Of a DNA stretch of 64,000 nucleotides, positions 18,801-28,400 are shown piece after piece (the stretch's first letter is position 1; each line of letters opens with the position of its first letter). The position numbers and the translations under genes are program-made. The DNA comes from Desulfurobacterium thermolithotrophum DSM 11699 (GTDB lineage Bacteria; Aquificota; Aquificia; Desulfurobacteriales; Desulfurobacteriaceae), in contig NC_015185.1 of NCBI RefSeq assembly GCF_000191045.1, positions 1,122,501 to 1,186,500 of the forward strand, written 5' to 3'. The notes beneath the pieces are model-generated. The model was not told the DNA's origin and made no database searches. It saw nothing but the letters and a program-made list of their open reading frames with translations.

Positions 18801-19295
18801 GTGAAGTTGGCAGGTGCAATAACTGAAGTAACAACCAAGAGAACCCAGAGAGGAGATCTGTGGGCAACAGTTGAAATTTCAGATCTTGAAGGAACTGTTT
18901 CTATTCTTGTCTTTCCAAACTTGTACAGAGAAAAAATGGAACAAATAACAGAAGGAAATGTTGTTGTTATTGAAGGAAGCGTGAGAGAAGAAGAGGAATC
19001 AAAAACTATAATAGCTAAAGATATCTTGCCTCTTAACGATGAAATAGTAAAAAATATAAGAAACATTACAATAAAAATTTATGATGAGGAGATAAAAGAT
19101 GAGTTTCTCTATAAACTTAAGGAATTCATAGAGAAAAATCGAAATGGTAAAGGCAAACCTGTTATTATTGAAGCGAAATTAAAAGATTGTTTTGTAAAAT
19201 TGCAACTTCATCCTGATTACTCTTTGCCTATTGAGCCTGAAGTTTTAAAAGAACTTCAAAGGTTGCTTCCTAAGGAGAGAATAACTATTTGCTGA
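15852..19295 (+). CDS. dnaE: DNA polymerase III alpha subunit DnaE
   Basis: The 1147-residue replicative polymerase begins with a PHP domain (FVHLHLHSQYSLLDGA, TDHGNMYASYELY). The catalytic core follows, with GPGRGSAAGSLVAYA and the acidic PDIDVD motif, then a helix-hairpin-helix region (FGLAGIKGVGEKAAQHIVKI). The C-terminal OB domain is VKLAGAITEVTTKRTQRGD. PHP-domain histidines and aspartates look largely preserved, so residual proofreading-type activity is possible. The ATG follows GAGAGGAAAAA. The stop overlaps the ribosome-binding site of accA, indicating co-transcription. No intein is present. Confidence 0.96.
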   Translation: MANKGDFVHLHLHSQYSLLDGAIKIKDLVKKAKEYGMSAVAVTDHGNMYASYELYKECTAEGIKPIIGQEFYIAKGSRFDRKKGNEGEKGSYHLVLLAKNEIGLKNLMKLSSIAFLEGFYYKPRIDKEVLEKYSEGLIALSACIQGEIPVLYLQGKEEEAKNVAKWYKELFGDDFYLEIQYHGIKEQEKANQFLIKLSKELDIDLVATNDAHYLEKEDWEAHDVLLCLQTGKKLSDENRLRFSTKEFYFKDANEMLELFKEVPHAVFNTLKVAEKIDVKIKNTGYLLPKYDVPPDYTYESYLRELAEKGLERRFKELGITNGEIKQKYYQRLQHELKIISDMGFPGYFLIVWDFINWAKKNGIPVGPGRGSAAGSLVAYAIGITDIDPLRFNLLFERFLNPERVTMPDIDVDICQEGRDRVIQYVRDKYGEDKVCQIITFGTMKTKMVVRDVGRVLGIPPKEVDKFAKLIPNDAKSIEDAIDRAPEIKELAQENETISKLLKIASKLQGLARQTGVHAAGVVIAPDTLTKYIPLAKSKDGDITTQYDMGQIESLGLLKMDFLGLKTLTIIDKTIKLIKERHGIEIDTRKIPLDDEKTFKLLQEGNTVGVFQLESQGMRNLMRRLKPSVFEDIIALVALYRPGPLNSGMAESYIRRKHGLEPVDYIFPELEPYLKETYGLFIYQEQIMQIANVLAGYSLGEADILRRAMGKKKKDVMEEQRNIFITRAVERGYPREKVEKLFDDIAKFAEYGFNKSHSAAYGFLAYVTAYLKAHYPKELMTTMLSIDYDKTDEIVKLIKDCRENGIPVFPPDVNKSDALFSIEGKGIRFGLAGIKGVGEKAAQHIVKIRKENGEFKDLYDFCERVDLKQVNKKVIESLIKAGAFDSTGISRAANLEVLDNAMSVAQSLQKTKSKGLMNLFDNETKIVNKEFPKVREWPDRIKLEYERQAIGFYLSGHPLLEYKDIVQFSFDLTSEKDSWKDGQEVKLAGAITEVTTKRTQRGDLWATVEISDLEGTVSILVFPNLYREKMEQITEGNVVVIEGSVREEEESKTIIAKDILPLNDEIVKNIRNITIKIYDEEIKDEFLYKLKEFIEKNRNGKGKPVIIEAKLKDCFVKLQLHPDYSLPIEPEVLKELQRLLPKERITIC

Positions 19296-19303
19296 GGTGG
19301 AAA

Positions 19304-20236
19304 ATGTCTATTCTGTTTGAATTTGAGAAAAAGGTTGATAGATTAAGAAAGAAAATAGAGGAATTAAAATCTATGGGAAGATTCGAACAACCGGTGATAG
19401 AAGAAATTGAAAAAAAGTTTCAGAAGAAAATACAGGAGTTTTATGAAAGTCTTACTCCCTGGGATAAAGTTCAAATCGCCCGACATCCTGATAGACCTCA
19501 TGCTATTGACTACATAAACAATGTGTTTACAGATTTTATTGAACTCCATGGAGATAGACATTACGGAGATGGAAAAGCAATAGTTGCCGGATTTGCAAAG
19601 TTTGAAGGAATACCAGTTTGCATTATAGGACAGGAAAAAGGTAGAGATACAAAAGAAAAGATAGCAAGAAACTTTGGAATGCCAGTTCCTGAAGATTACA
19701 GGAAAGCGTTAAGAGTTATGAAGTTAGCTGAAAAACTAGGAAAACCAATAGTAACTCTTGTCGATACTCCAGGAGCATTTCCTGGAATAGAAGCTGAAGA
19801 ACACGGACAATCAGAGGCAATAGCTAAGAACCTTTTTGAAATGGTAAAACTGAGGGTTCCTGTAATCAGCGTTGTTATTGGAGAAGGAGGTTCAGGTGGG
19901 GCTTTAGCAATAAGTGTAGCCAATAAATTGCTAATGCTTGAAAATGCCATCTATTCTGTTATATCTCCGGAAGGCTGTGCAGCTATCTTATGGCAATCCC
20001 AAGATAAAGTAAAAGAAGCTGCGGAGGCTCTTAAGCTTACTTCAAAAGATCTTCTAAAACTCGGAGCCATAGACGGAATTATTCCAGAGCCAATAGAGGG
20101 AGCTCATAGAGACTACGAAACTACTTTTAAAAACTTTAAAGAACATGTACTAAAAGCTTTAAATGAACTTTTGAAAATGACTCCTCAAGAGCTTGTAAAA
20201 CAGAGATACGAAAAATTTAGAAAAATTGCTGGGTAG
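19304..20236 (+). CDS. accA: Acetyl-CoA carboxylase carboxyltransferase subunit alpha
   Basis: The 310-residue protein starts MSILFEFEKKVDRLRKKIEE. It carries the AccA landmarks ARHPDRPHAIDYI, ELHGDRHYGDGKAIVAGFA, TLVDTPGAFPGIEAEEHGQS and IGEGGSGGALAI. With AccD it transfers the carboxyl group from carboxybiotin to acetyl-CoA, making malonyl-CoA for fatty acid synthesis. I use the ATG at 19304, with GAGGTGG just before it. Earlier in-frame codons would overlap the end of dnaE. accD is not adjacent. Confidence 0.95.
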   Translation: MSILFEFEKKVDRLRKKIEELKSMGRFEQPVIEEIEKKFQKKIQEFYESLTPWDKVQIARHPDRPHAIDYINNVFTDFIELHGDRHYGDGKAIVAGFAKFEGIPVCIIGQEKGRDTKEKIARNFGMPVPEDYRKALRVMKLAEKLGKPIVTLVDTPGAFPGIEAEEHGQSEAIAKNLFEMVKLRVPVISVVIGEGGSGGALAISVANKLLMLENAIYSVISPEGCAAILWQSQDKVKEAAEALKLTSKDLLKLGAIDGIIPEPIEGAHRDYETTFKNFKEHVLKALNELLKMTPQELVKQRYEKFRKIAG

Positions 20237-20266
20237 CTAATTACGAATATTTCAAAATGAAATGAG

Positions 20267-20938
20267 ATGAAAATACTTTTAGTGGAAGATGAGAAACTAT
20301 TGGCAAATACTTTAAAGAAAGGTTTAGAAGAAGAAGGATATATTGTGGATGTAGCATACGATGGAGAAGAAGGTTTTTTCTTAGGTAGATGTTATGGTTA
20401 CGATGTTATTATCTTAGATGTGATGCTTCCTAAGTTAGATGGAATGGAGCTCTTGTTAAAATTGAGAGAAGAGGGAGTTAAAACTCCCATTTTAATGCTA
20501 ACAGCAAAAGATTCTGTAGAAGATAAAGTAAAAGGTTTAGATAGTGGAGCTGACGATTATCTAACAAAACCTTTTTCTTATGATGAACTTCTTGCACGGA
20601 TAAGAGCTCTACTTCGGAGAAAATCTGAATCCAAAACTTCATTCATCAAAATAAAAGACTTAGAAATCGATTTAAACAAAAAGATTGTAAAAAGAGCTGG
20701 AAATGAAATAAAACTTACAAAGAAAGAATTTAAAGCTTTAACATTACTTGCTTTAAATAAAAACAGAGTAATTAGTAAAGAATTTCTTATAGATAGTCTC
20801 TACTCTACAGATAGATTTGTAAGTATTAATGCTATAGAAGTTTTAATCAATAGATTAAGAAAGAAAATAGATAAAGACTATCCTCTAAAGCTAATACATA
20901 CTATTAAAGGATTTGGATATATGATAAAAGATGATTAA
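20267..20938 (+). CDS. OmpR/PhoB-family response regulator
   Basis: The 223-residue protein has a receiver domain with acidic pocket VEDEK, phosphoacceptor Asp51 in ILDVMLP, TAKDS and the KPF lysine. A C-terminal winged-helix DNA-binding domain (LTKKEFKALTLLALNKNRVIS, IHTIKGFGYMIKDD) follows. It overlaps the sensor kinase gene by 8 bp and heads the efflux operon. It probably controls that operon in response to an envelope or metal signal, like CusR/CopR. Its likely operator is the TGTAAGG direct repeat at 22333-22350. It is not linked to pst, so I do not call it PhoB. Confidence 0.9.
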   Translation: MKILLVEDEKLLANTLKKGLEEEGYIVDVAYDGEEGFFLGRCYGYDVIILDVMLPKLDGMELLLKLREEGVKTPILMLTAKDSVEDKVKGLDSGADDYLTKPFSYDELLARIRALLRRKSESKTSFIKIKDLEIDLNKKIVKRAGNEIKLTKKEFKALTLLALNKNRVISKEFLIDSLYSTDRFVSINAIEVLINRLRKKIDKDYPLKLIHTIKGFGYMIKDD

Positions 20939-22337
20939 AAAAGAGTCCTTCAAAGGAAGAATTATTCTTTTTTCTATTTTAATTATGAGCTTTTTAGTAG
21001 TTTTTCTAAGTATTGCTTCTGCATTTTTATTAAAAGAAATAAGTTTACATATTACAGAAGATTCCCTAAAAGCAGAATCTCAAGAGATACTAAACGATTT
21101 AATAGATGAAAATGACGGTGAAGAATGTAAATTACCCGATGTCAGGATTTCTAACATTTGTATATCTGAAGAAACACTTAAAACATATAATCCTAAAAAT
21201 AAAGAATCAGTATTAGTATTAGTTAAAGATAACAAAGTAATTTATAGTTCTTTGCCAGAATTTCCTAAAAACATAAGCTTTCAGTCACCTACATTCCAAT
21301 TAAAACTAAAAAACAATGATTATCTCTTTTCTACAGTAAAAGTTGAAAATAGTGCTATTCCAGGGGTTTCCTTAATTCTAGGAAGAAATGTTTCTGATTT
21401 AAAAAAGACTCTTAACGTGTTTGTCCTTAGCATAAGTCTACTTGGAATAGGAGTAACGTTCCTTGGAGGATTAATAATCTATCGAAAATTAAACTCAGAA
21501 TTTAAATATTTAGAAGACCTTATCCTAAAGATAGAATCAATTTCTGAAAAAAACTTTGGGAATTATAAAATTAACTGTGGACATCAATGTCCACAAGAAT
21601 TTAAATTTTTAGCTAAGACTTTTAACAACTTAATGAATAGAATCTTTCGACTTGTAGAAAATCAAAAAAATTTTTTATCAAATGCTGCTCATGAGCTTAA
21701 AACTCCATTAACGGTAATACTATCTCAAGTGGAAATAGCCCTCAGAAGAGAGAGAAAACAAAAGGAATATAGGGAAATTTTAGAGAATATTAAAGAAGAA
21801 ATTTCTCAAATGACAGATACTGTAAAGAAGCTACTTATTCTTTCTAGAATAGAACTTGATAAACAAAAAATTTCCTTTCAAGAAGTTGATTTAAAGGAAG
21901 TAATAAAAAAATCGATAAATCTTGTAACTCCTCTGGCAGAAAAAGAAAATATAAAAGTAAGCTTTAAGTTGCAGGAAGATAAATCTCTTAAAATTAAGGG
22001 TGATAAAACACTTCTCATTCAGCTCTTTGTAAATATTCTTGAAAATGCAATAAAATACAATATATACGGGGGAAGTGTTAATATTGATGTAAAAAATACA
22101 GAACAGGAATTAAGAGTTAGTATCTCTGATACTGGTGTAGGAATTCCTGAAAAAGAAATTAATAGAGTCTTTGAAAAGTTCTACACAGTAAAAGAGTGCG
22201 ATTTAAAGGAACCAGGAACAGGTATAGGTTTATCAATCGTTAAAGAAATAGCAGAGCTCCATCGTGCTTCTCTTAAAATTGAAAGTAAACTCAACAAAGG
22301 AACAACTATATACATTGCTTTTAAGAAAAATTTGTAA
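20931..22337 (+). CDS. Membrane sensor histidine kinase
   Basis: The 468-residue kinase has TM1 at about 11-35, a periplasmic domain at 36-162 and TM2 at 163-184. A HAMP-like linker leads to the H-box with His254 (NAAHELKTPLTVI). The catalytic domain shows ILENAIKYN, DTGVGIPEKE and GTGIGLSIVKEIAELH. The periplasmic part contains only two cysteines, Cys66 and Cys77. A CGHQC motif (216-220) sits in the cytoplasmic linker. These could be metal or redox sensing elements, but that is inference. It phosphorylates the regulator encoded just upstream and probably governs the downstream efflux genes. Confidence 0.9.
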   Translation: MIKKESFKGRIILFSILIMSFLVVFLSIASAFLLKEISLHITEDSLKAESQEILNDLIDENDGEECKLPDVRISNICISEETLKTYNPKNKESVLVLVKDNKVIYSSLPEFPKNISFQSPTFQLKLKNNDYLFSTVKVENSAIPGVSLILGRNVSDLKKTLNVFVLSISLLGIGVTFLGGLIIYRKLNSEFKYLEDLILKIESISEKNFGNYKINCGHQCPQEFKFLAKTFNNLMNRIFRLVENQKNFLSNAAHELKTPLTVILSQVEIALRRERKQKEYREILENIKEEISQMTDTVKKLLILSRIELDKQKISFQEVDLKEVIKKSINLVTPLAEKENIKVSFKLQEDKSLKIKGDKTLLIQLFVNILENAIKYNIYGGSVNIDVKNTEQELRVSISDTGVGIPEKEINRVFEKFYTVKECDLKEPGTGIGLSIVKEIAELHRASLKIESKLNKGTTIYIAFKKNL

Positions 22338-22350
22338 GGCATCTGTAAGG
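22333..22350 (+). promoter_or_regulatory. TGTAAGG direct repeat at 11-bp spacing
   Basis: TGTAAGG occurs at 22333 and 22344, exactly 11 bp apart. It lies across the kinase stop codon and 47 bp upstream of the PAP2 gene. This layout fits a binding site for the OmpR-type regulator encoded at the head of the operon. Confidence 0.45.
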
Positions 22351-22396
22351 TTGAAATATTAACTCTTTTTTAAAGAAATTTTTAAGGAGATAGTTT

Positions 22397-23137
22397 ATGA
22401 GAGGGTTCTTTATCTTCGTTTTATGGTTTAGTTACGTAGTAAACGCTTTTGCTGGTAGTTCTTCAAATTTATTAAAGACCTATAAAAAAGATGTTTTCTA
22501 TACAGTTAAAGGGTTAAAAGCTAACAAGAACTCGCTATTAACATTTGGAGGTCTCCTTGGATTTAGTTTCTTTTTAGATAAGGGAACAAGAACGTATGTT
22601 TTGAATCACCAGAATACAACGTTGAAAAATACCGCAGACTTTACAAATTATTTTGGAAGTGGATATATTCTCTTTCCTGCAGTAACTGCTCTTGGCACAT
22701 GGGGATTTTTGAATAATAACTACAAACTCTTAGAAGCCTCTGTTACCTCTTTTGAATCTGGATTAACAGCTGGACTACTAACAATAGGTATTAAGATAGC
22801 TGTTGGTAGAAAAAGACCTTACGGTACTGATAATCCATTTAGATTTAAGCCATTTAAAAAAGACACTTTATTTCATTCCTTTCCTTCTGGGCATACTGTA
22901 ATGGCATGGTCGATGATTACACCTTATGCTGTTTACTATAAACAACCACTTCTTTATCTAATTCCTCTATCTGTTAACTTTGCACGTGTCTATAAGAATA
23001 AACACTGGCTATCAGATACAGTTATGTCTTCTGGTATAGGTCTTGCAGTTGGTTATTTCTTTTCCAAAAGACATTTAAACAAAAAAATAGTACTACTGCC
23101 TAGTAAAAACAACTTAATGGTAGGGGTAAGATTTTGA
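22397..23137 (+). CDS. PAP2-superfamily membrane phosphatase
   Basis: The 246-residue protein has an N-terminal signal or membrane segment (FFIFVLWFSYVVNAFAGSSS) and the three PAP2 signature motifs. These are KIAVGRKRP, SFPSGHTVMAWS with the catalytic-type PSGH, and ARVYKNKHWLSD, where the first residue is Ala instead of the usual Ser. Family members dephosphorylate lipid phosphates such as undecaprenyl pyrophosphate or phosphatidate at the outer face of the inner membrane. It starts 59 nt after the kinase gene and overlaps the following TolC-like gene by 4 bp. It therefore belongs to the efflux operon, an unusual partner. Substrate unknown. Confidence 0.85.
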   Translation: MRGFFIFVLWFSYVVNAFAGSSSNLLKTYKKDVFYTVKGLKANKNSLLTFGGLLGFSFFLDKGTRTYVLNHQNTTLKNTADFTNYFGSGYILFPAVTALGTWGFLNNNYKLLEASVTSFESGLTAGLLTIGIKIAVGRKRPYGTDNPFRFKPFKKDTLFHSFPSGHTVMAWSMITPYAVYYKQPLLYLIPLSVNFARVYKNKHWLSDTVMSSGIGLAVGYFFSKRHLNKKIVLLPSKNNLMVGVRF

Positions 23138-24354
23138 AAAAGAAATGGATTATTGCATTAATACTTATTTTAAGTTATCAAAATACTAAAGGTGAAGAAA
23201 TTGTTGAATTATTTAAACAAGCAGAGAAAAATCTACTTTTAAGTAAAAAGTTTTCTCTCAATCAAGAGTATTATGATCAGCTTAACAAAGTCTTAAAAAA
23301 GAATAGATTTTTAAATCTAAATTCTCAGATTTCTTATTCAAGGATAGATACAAAACTTACACATCCATATAATTTTTCTTTAATAGCTATATCAGACGAC
23401 ATTGATCTTTTCAATAAAACACAATACGATGTAAGAATAAATGAAATTCAGAAAGAAAAGTCAAATGTTCTTGTTAAAAAAGATAAACAGTTACTCTTTA
23501 AAAATATATTAAGTTTATATACATCTCTTTTGATGTACAACGAATTACTTAAGCTACAAGAGGAGAGGATTATTTGGATAAGAAAAAACTTAAGATTTAC
23601 TCAAAAAGCTATTAGTCGTGGTATTTTTCCAAGTATAGAATCAAGTAAATGGGAATCACAACTTCTAAAAGAAAAAGAAAAACTTGTAAATTACAAAGGA
23701 AATATAAATATTATCGAAAAAAATCTTAAAACTTTGTGTGGGATTAAAGAAGTTAAATTAGAAAAAGTCAAGTTACCTAATAAATTAGAAAATCTGCAGT
23801 CTTTAAAGGCTAAAGTCTTACACAACAATCCAGACTTACAGCTATTAGAATTGGATAAAAAGATTTTAAAAACAACCTACCTCAAGGAAAAGAATTATTG
23901 GCTTCCCACTCTTTCTATTTTTTCTGAATATCAGATCAATAAAGATCCAACAGGAAATGGAAATCAGTACTCTATAGGAGCATCTTTAAATTTTAAAGTG
24001 TTTAATAATGGAAAGAAGTATAAATTACTGAGTATAAAAACAAAGGAAAAAACTTTAAATATACTTAAACACCAAGAAAAGATACGGCTAATCCAAAAGA
24101 TCAATTCTTTATATAACTCTGTTTCTTCAGGGCTAAAAAGTCTTAGTTTACTTAAAAAAAGGTGTAGAGCTCTAAAAGACATTCTTGATAAGTACGAAAA
24201 AGCGTATGAAATGAAACTTTGTGATTTCACAATACTTGACAATTATTATAAAGAATACGTATCAGCAAAAGAATCTTATATAAAAACGAAATATAGAATC
24301 TACCTTAAATATCAGCTATTAAAACATCTATCAAAAGGAGATATTTACAGATGA
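23134..24354 (+). CDS. TolC-like outer-membrane efflux protein
   Basis: The 406-residue protein starts at a TTG that overlaps the PAP2 stop (TTGA). A signal peptide (MKKKWIIALILILSYQNTKG) is followed by two long, predominantly helical, coiled-coil-like halves. A short beta-rich segment (LPTLSIFSEYQINKDPTGNG) fits the second outer-membrane strand pair of TolC-family channels. The family is assigned from architecture and operon position, as sequence identity to TolC is low by eye. It would form the exit duct for the adaptor and RND pump encoded next, with which it shares 4-bp overlaps. Confidence 0.8.
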   Translation: MKKKWIIALILILSYQNTKGEEIVELFKQAEKNLLLSKKFSLNQEYYDQLNKVLKKNRFLNLNSQISYSRIDTKLTHPYNFSLIAISDDIDLFNKTQYDVRINEIQKEKSNVLVKKDKQLLFKNILSLYTSLLMYNELLKLQEERIIWIRKNLRFTQKAISRGIFPSIESSKWESQLLKEKEKLVNYKGNINIIEKNLKTLCGIKEVKLEKVKLPNKLENLQSLKAKVLHNNPDLQLLELDKKILKTTYLKEKNYWLPTLSIFSEYQINKDPTGNGNQYSIGASLNFKVFNNGKKYKLLSIKTKEKTLNILKHQEKIRLIQKINSLYNSVSSGLKSLSLLKKRCRALKDILDKYEKAYEMKLCDFTILDNYYKEYVSAKESYIKTKYRIYLKYQLLKHLSKGDIYR

Positions 24355-25403
24355 AAAAGCTTTTATACGCACTGGTCTTTATATTTATTATGTCAAGTAA
24401 GCTTTACGCTTTTGATTTTGATGACGACGAAATTCCACATATAGTAAAGAAAACAAGAGTACCAGTAAAAGTTTTTAAACCTATAGAAAAAATTTCAGAT
24501 ATAACTGTGGAAGTTCCTGGACAAATAGATTTAAGTAATGTTTGTGCTATTACCTCAAAAACAGAAGGATACATTACAACATATGTAGGAAAAGGAGATT
24601 CTGTAAAAAAAGGAAAAGTAATTGCTGAGATCCAAAATGAAATTTTAAAAACAAAGGTACTTTCCTTAAAAAATAAAATAAGTCTTGTAAAAGGAGAGCT
24701 CTTAAACTTTAATAAAAAATTAAAAAATTACCAAGAGTTATTTCAATTAGGATTAATATCTAAAAACGATTTAGTTAATCTAAAAAATACTATTTTGAAT
24801 AAAAAAATAGAACTTGAGAATTTACAGCATCAACTCAGAATACTTCAGTTTCAAGAAAATTACTCTAAGATAATATCTCCGTGTAATGGATATGTTTTAG
24901 AAATAGTTCCTAACAAAGGATACATCAAAATTGGTACACAAATAGCAAAAGTCTATAATTTCCAAAAAACTTATTTATCCTTATATCTTCCAATTGAGTA
25001 TCTCTCCGAAATAAAAACAAATAAAAAATTAAAAGTAAGAATTCTTAAGAAATGGTATATAGGAAAAATTAAAGAGGTTATTCCTATTACCAACGGAAAC
25101 TTAGTAGAAGTTAAGGTTTCAGGTATTAACAGTCTATCTCTTCCTTTAAACTATAAGTTTACTGCTAAGATTTCTATAAAAAAACTAAAAGGACTTGTAG
25201 TTCCCAAAGAAGCTATAGTCATAAAGGACAATAAGCCCATCTTGTTTATAGTGAAAAACAATAAAGCAATAATGAAACAAATAAATGTTTTAAAAGATTT
25301 AGGTAATGAAGTATTAGTAACAGGAAATTTATCATCCAAAGACCTTATAGTTATTTCTAATTCTTACCGGCTTCAAAATGGAACAGAGGTAACAATAAGA
25401 TGA
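24351..25403 (+). CDS. RND-type periplasmic adaptor (HlyD/MFP family)
   Basis: The 350-residue protein has a signal peptide. A lipoyl-like first half (TSKTEGYITTYVGKGDSVKKG) leads into a helical hairpin at about 95-165, the second lipoyl half (IISPCNGYVLEIVPNKGYIK) and C-terminal beta domains (GLVVPKEAIVIKDNKPILFI). It bridges the inner-membrane pump and the TolC-like channel. Just after the signal sequence is an acidic run FDFDDDEIPH that could bind cations, by inference. It overlaps both neighbours by 4 bp. Confidence 0.88.
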   Translation: MKKLLYALVFIFIMSSKLYAFDFDDDEIPHIVKKTRVPVKVFKPIEKISDITVEVPGQIDLSNVCAITSKTEGYITTYVGKGDSVKKGKVIAEIQNEILKTKVLSLKNKISLVKGELLNFNKKLKNYQELFQLGLISKNDLVNLKNTILNKKIELENLQHQLRILQFQENYSKIISPCNGYVLEIVPNKGYIKIGTQIAKVYNFQKTYLSLYLPIEYLSEIKTNKKLKVRILKKWYIGKIKEVIPITNGNLVEVKVSGINSLSLPLNYKFTAKISIKKLKGLVVPKEAIVIKDNKPILFIVKNNKAIMKQINVLKDLGNEVLVTGNLSSKDLIVISNSYRLQNGTEVTIR

Positions 25404-28400
25404 AAGGAGAAAAAATCTTTTTATTCATATTACAAAGAAAGTTTGCTATTTCACTAACCCTCTTAATACTATCTCTTGTTGGTTATTTAGTATCAAAAGA
25501 TATACCAAGAGGTGTTTTCCCTAACGTTTTTTTCCCAAGAATTGAGGTAACTATTGAAAATGGCTTTGTTCCCGTAGAGCAAATGCTTTCAGAAGTTACT
25601 AAACCAGCAGAAGAATCTCTAAAAACGGTTCAAGATGCAGAAAAGATAGTTTCCAAAACTTCAGTTGGTTCAACGGAAATAAACATATACTTTGACTGGA
25701 AAATAAATCCATATTTGGCCTATCAACTTGTTCAGGCAAGAGTTGCAGAACTAAAAAACAGATTACCTTCAACTGCTAATGTAGTAGTAAGACAAGCAAC
25801 TCCAAGTATTTATCCAATAGCGATATACGCTATATGTTCCAATTCTTTGCCACGAGATAAATTAACAGAAATTCTTTATTATCAACTTAAACCCCTCTTT
25901 CTTTCTATTAAAGGAGTTTATGACATAGAAATAAAGGCACCTGAATGGGAAGAATATCACGTAATTGTTGATTTAAAAAAACTTGCAAACTACAACATAG
26001 ATATCGGTAAAGTAGTATCAATTTTAAGAGAACAAACTAAAATCAAATTCCTTGGAAAATTAGATTCTCCCCATAAACAATATATTATTTCTTTGTATCA
26101 AAAGTCTAAAGACATATACAAACTCTTAAAAATTAAAATTCCTGTTTCAAACAGCAAATTCATTAGTCTTTCCGATATAGCTATAATCGTTAAATCTCAT
26201 ACTCCTGTAAAGTCAATTTCTGCATTTTCAGGGTACAAAAACGCTGTTGTATTTAATCTTCTTCGTCAACCAAACGCTAACTCAGTAGAAGTAGTAAAAA
26301 ACGTTGATGAACTCTTAGGAAAGATAAATGCTTCATTAAAAAAGCAAGGAATAATAATTAAAAAATCTTATGATTCTACTCTCTTTATAGAAGAAGCCAT
26401 TAAAAGCGTAAGAGATGCTATACTACTTGGAAGTGTAATTGCTGTTTTTATCATATACCTGTTCCTACGAAAAGTTAAACTTTCTTTGGCTACTTTACTC
26501 ACAATTCCTGTAATTTTTTTCATAACGATAATTGGAATTAAGATTACTAAGCTGGACTTTAATCTTTTTTCTCTTGGTGGACTAGCAGCTGCTATAGGCG
26601 GACTAATTGATCACATAATCATAGTAACAGAGAACATAGAAAGACACTTACGAAAAGGAAAAGATAAGTTAACTGCTGTAATTGAAGGCTCAAAAGAGAT
26701 AATTCCCATAATGACCGTTGCAACTCTTATTTCAATCATTGTTTTTATTCCGTTGCTTTTAGTTTCTGGAATTGTAGGAGTTTTCTTTAAACAGTTAGCT
26801 TTGGTATTGGTTGCAACATACATAATATCCCAAATTTTAGCTATATTTTTTGTTCCTATAGTAGCTTATATTCTTTTACCTCAAAAAGAAGAGAAAAAAG
26901 TTGACTTGATAGAAAGACTTAAAGAAAAGTATGCCAACTTTTTAAGAAGAGCTCTCAAATACGATTATCTTTCGGTTCCTTTAATTATCATAGGTATATT
27001 AACGACTTTTGTTCTTTACAAAGCATTACCTTCAACATTTTTACCTAAATGGGATGAAGGAAATCTCGTAGTAGATTTTTCATTTTCTCCAGGAACTTCT
27101 TTAGAAGAAGCTTACAAAGAAGCCATGGAAATAGGAAAAATAATAAATAGTATTCCTGAAGTAGAAAACTGGACACTAAGAATAGGAACTTCCTTAGGAC
27201 ACATTGTTACTCAACCAAGTAAAGGAGATTTTCTTGTTGTCTTAAAAAGTAATAGAAAACGTAGTATTTTCCAGATTAAAGAAGAACTCAGAGCAAAGGT
27301 TCTTTCCCGCTTTCCAAACTTACAGGAATTTGATTTACCCCAAGTATTGGAAGATAGATTAGGAGATATAATGGGAGCAGAAGCTCCTATTTCCATCATC
27401 CTTTACGGTTCCGATCCAGAGAAACTTATAAAAACCGGTCAGTATCTTCGAGATATATTAAGGAAACAACCACTTTTAGAAGAAGTAAATCTCAAAACTA
27501 ACTATGTTTCTCCTTCAATCCAAATAAGTGTTAAACCAGATGCAGAAGCTCTCTATGGAATAACAGTTAATGATATATATAACCAACTGTACAGTATCTA
27601 CTGGGGAAAAGTAATAGGAAATATTATGCAAGGAGAAAAAATAATTAATATTCGTCTTTTATCTTCTCAGAAAAAAAGTTTTTTTGAAATTCAAAAATTA
27701 AAGGTTTATTCTCCTAAATTAGGAAAATTAATCCCTATTTCTTATGTAGTAGATATTTCTTTTAAAGATAAAGTACCAGAAATAACACATTACAATCTTT
27801 CCCCAGTTTCTGTAATAACTTTAAGATTCAAAGGAAACAATATGTCTAAAGCTGTTGAAATAATCCAAAAAGTTATAAAAGAGGCTAAAATTTCTTCTAG
27901 TATTTCTCCCGTTATTTCTGGATTTTACAAAGAACAACAAAAATCATTTAAAGAAATGCTTTTTGTAATAATCCTATCGATAGTTATCATACTAACTGCT
28001 CTAATGTTTCAGTTTGGAGATTTCAAAATATCTATTTCTACTTTATTGGCACTCATTTTGACACTTATAGGGGTTTTTATGGCTTTGCTTTTAACAGCAA
28101 AACCGCTTGATATTACAGCTTTCATGGGAATGCTAATAGTTCTCAGTATTGCCATTAACAACAACATATTAATCTTTGACTTTTACAAGATGAGTGAAAA
28201 AAATCACCTTTCAGAAACAGAAAAAATTGTAGCTGCTACATCTACAAGATTTAGACCTATAATGATGACCATGCTATCTAACTCTTTTGCTATGCTTCCA
28301 ATAGCATTGACTATTGGAAGTGGTACCCAAATACTTCAAGATATGGCAATAGCAATTATTGGAGGATTATTGTTTGCAATTTTTGTTAATTTATGGATTA

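Noticed and set aside
20267-22337. PhoB/PhoR pair for the pst operon
   Set aside because: It is about 5 kb away on the other strand, co-transcribed with an efflux system. The kinase has a periplasmic sensor domain unlike PhoR.
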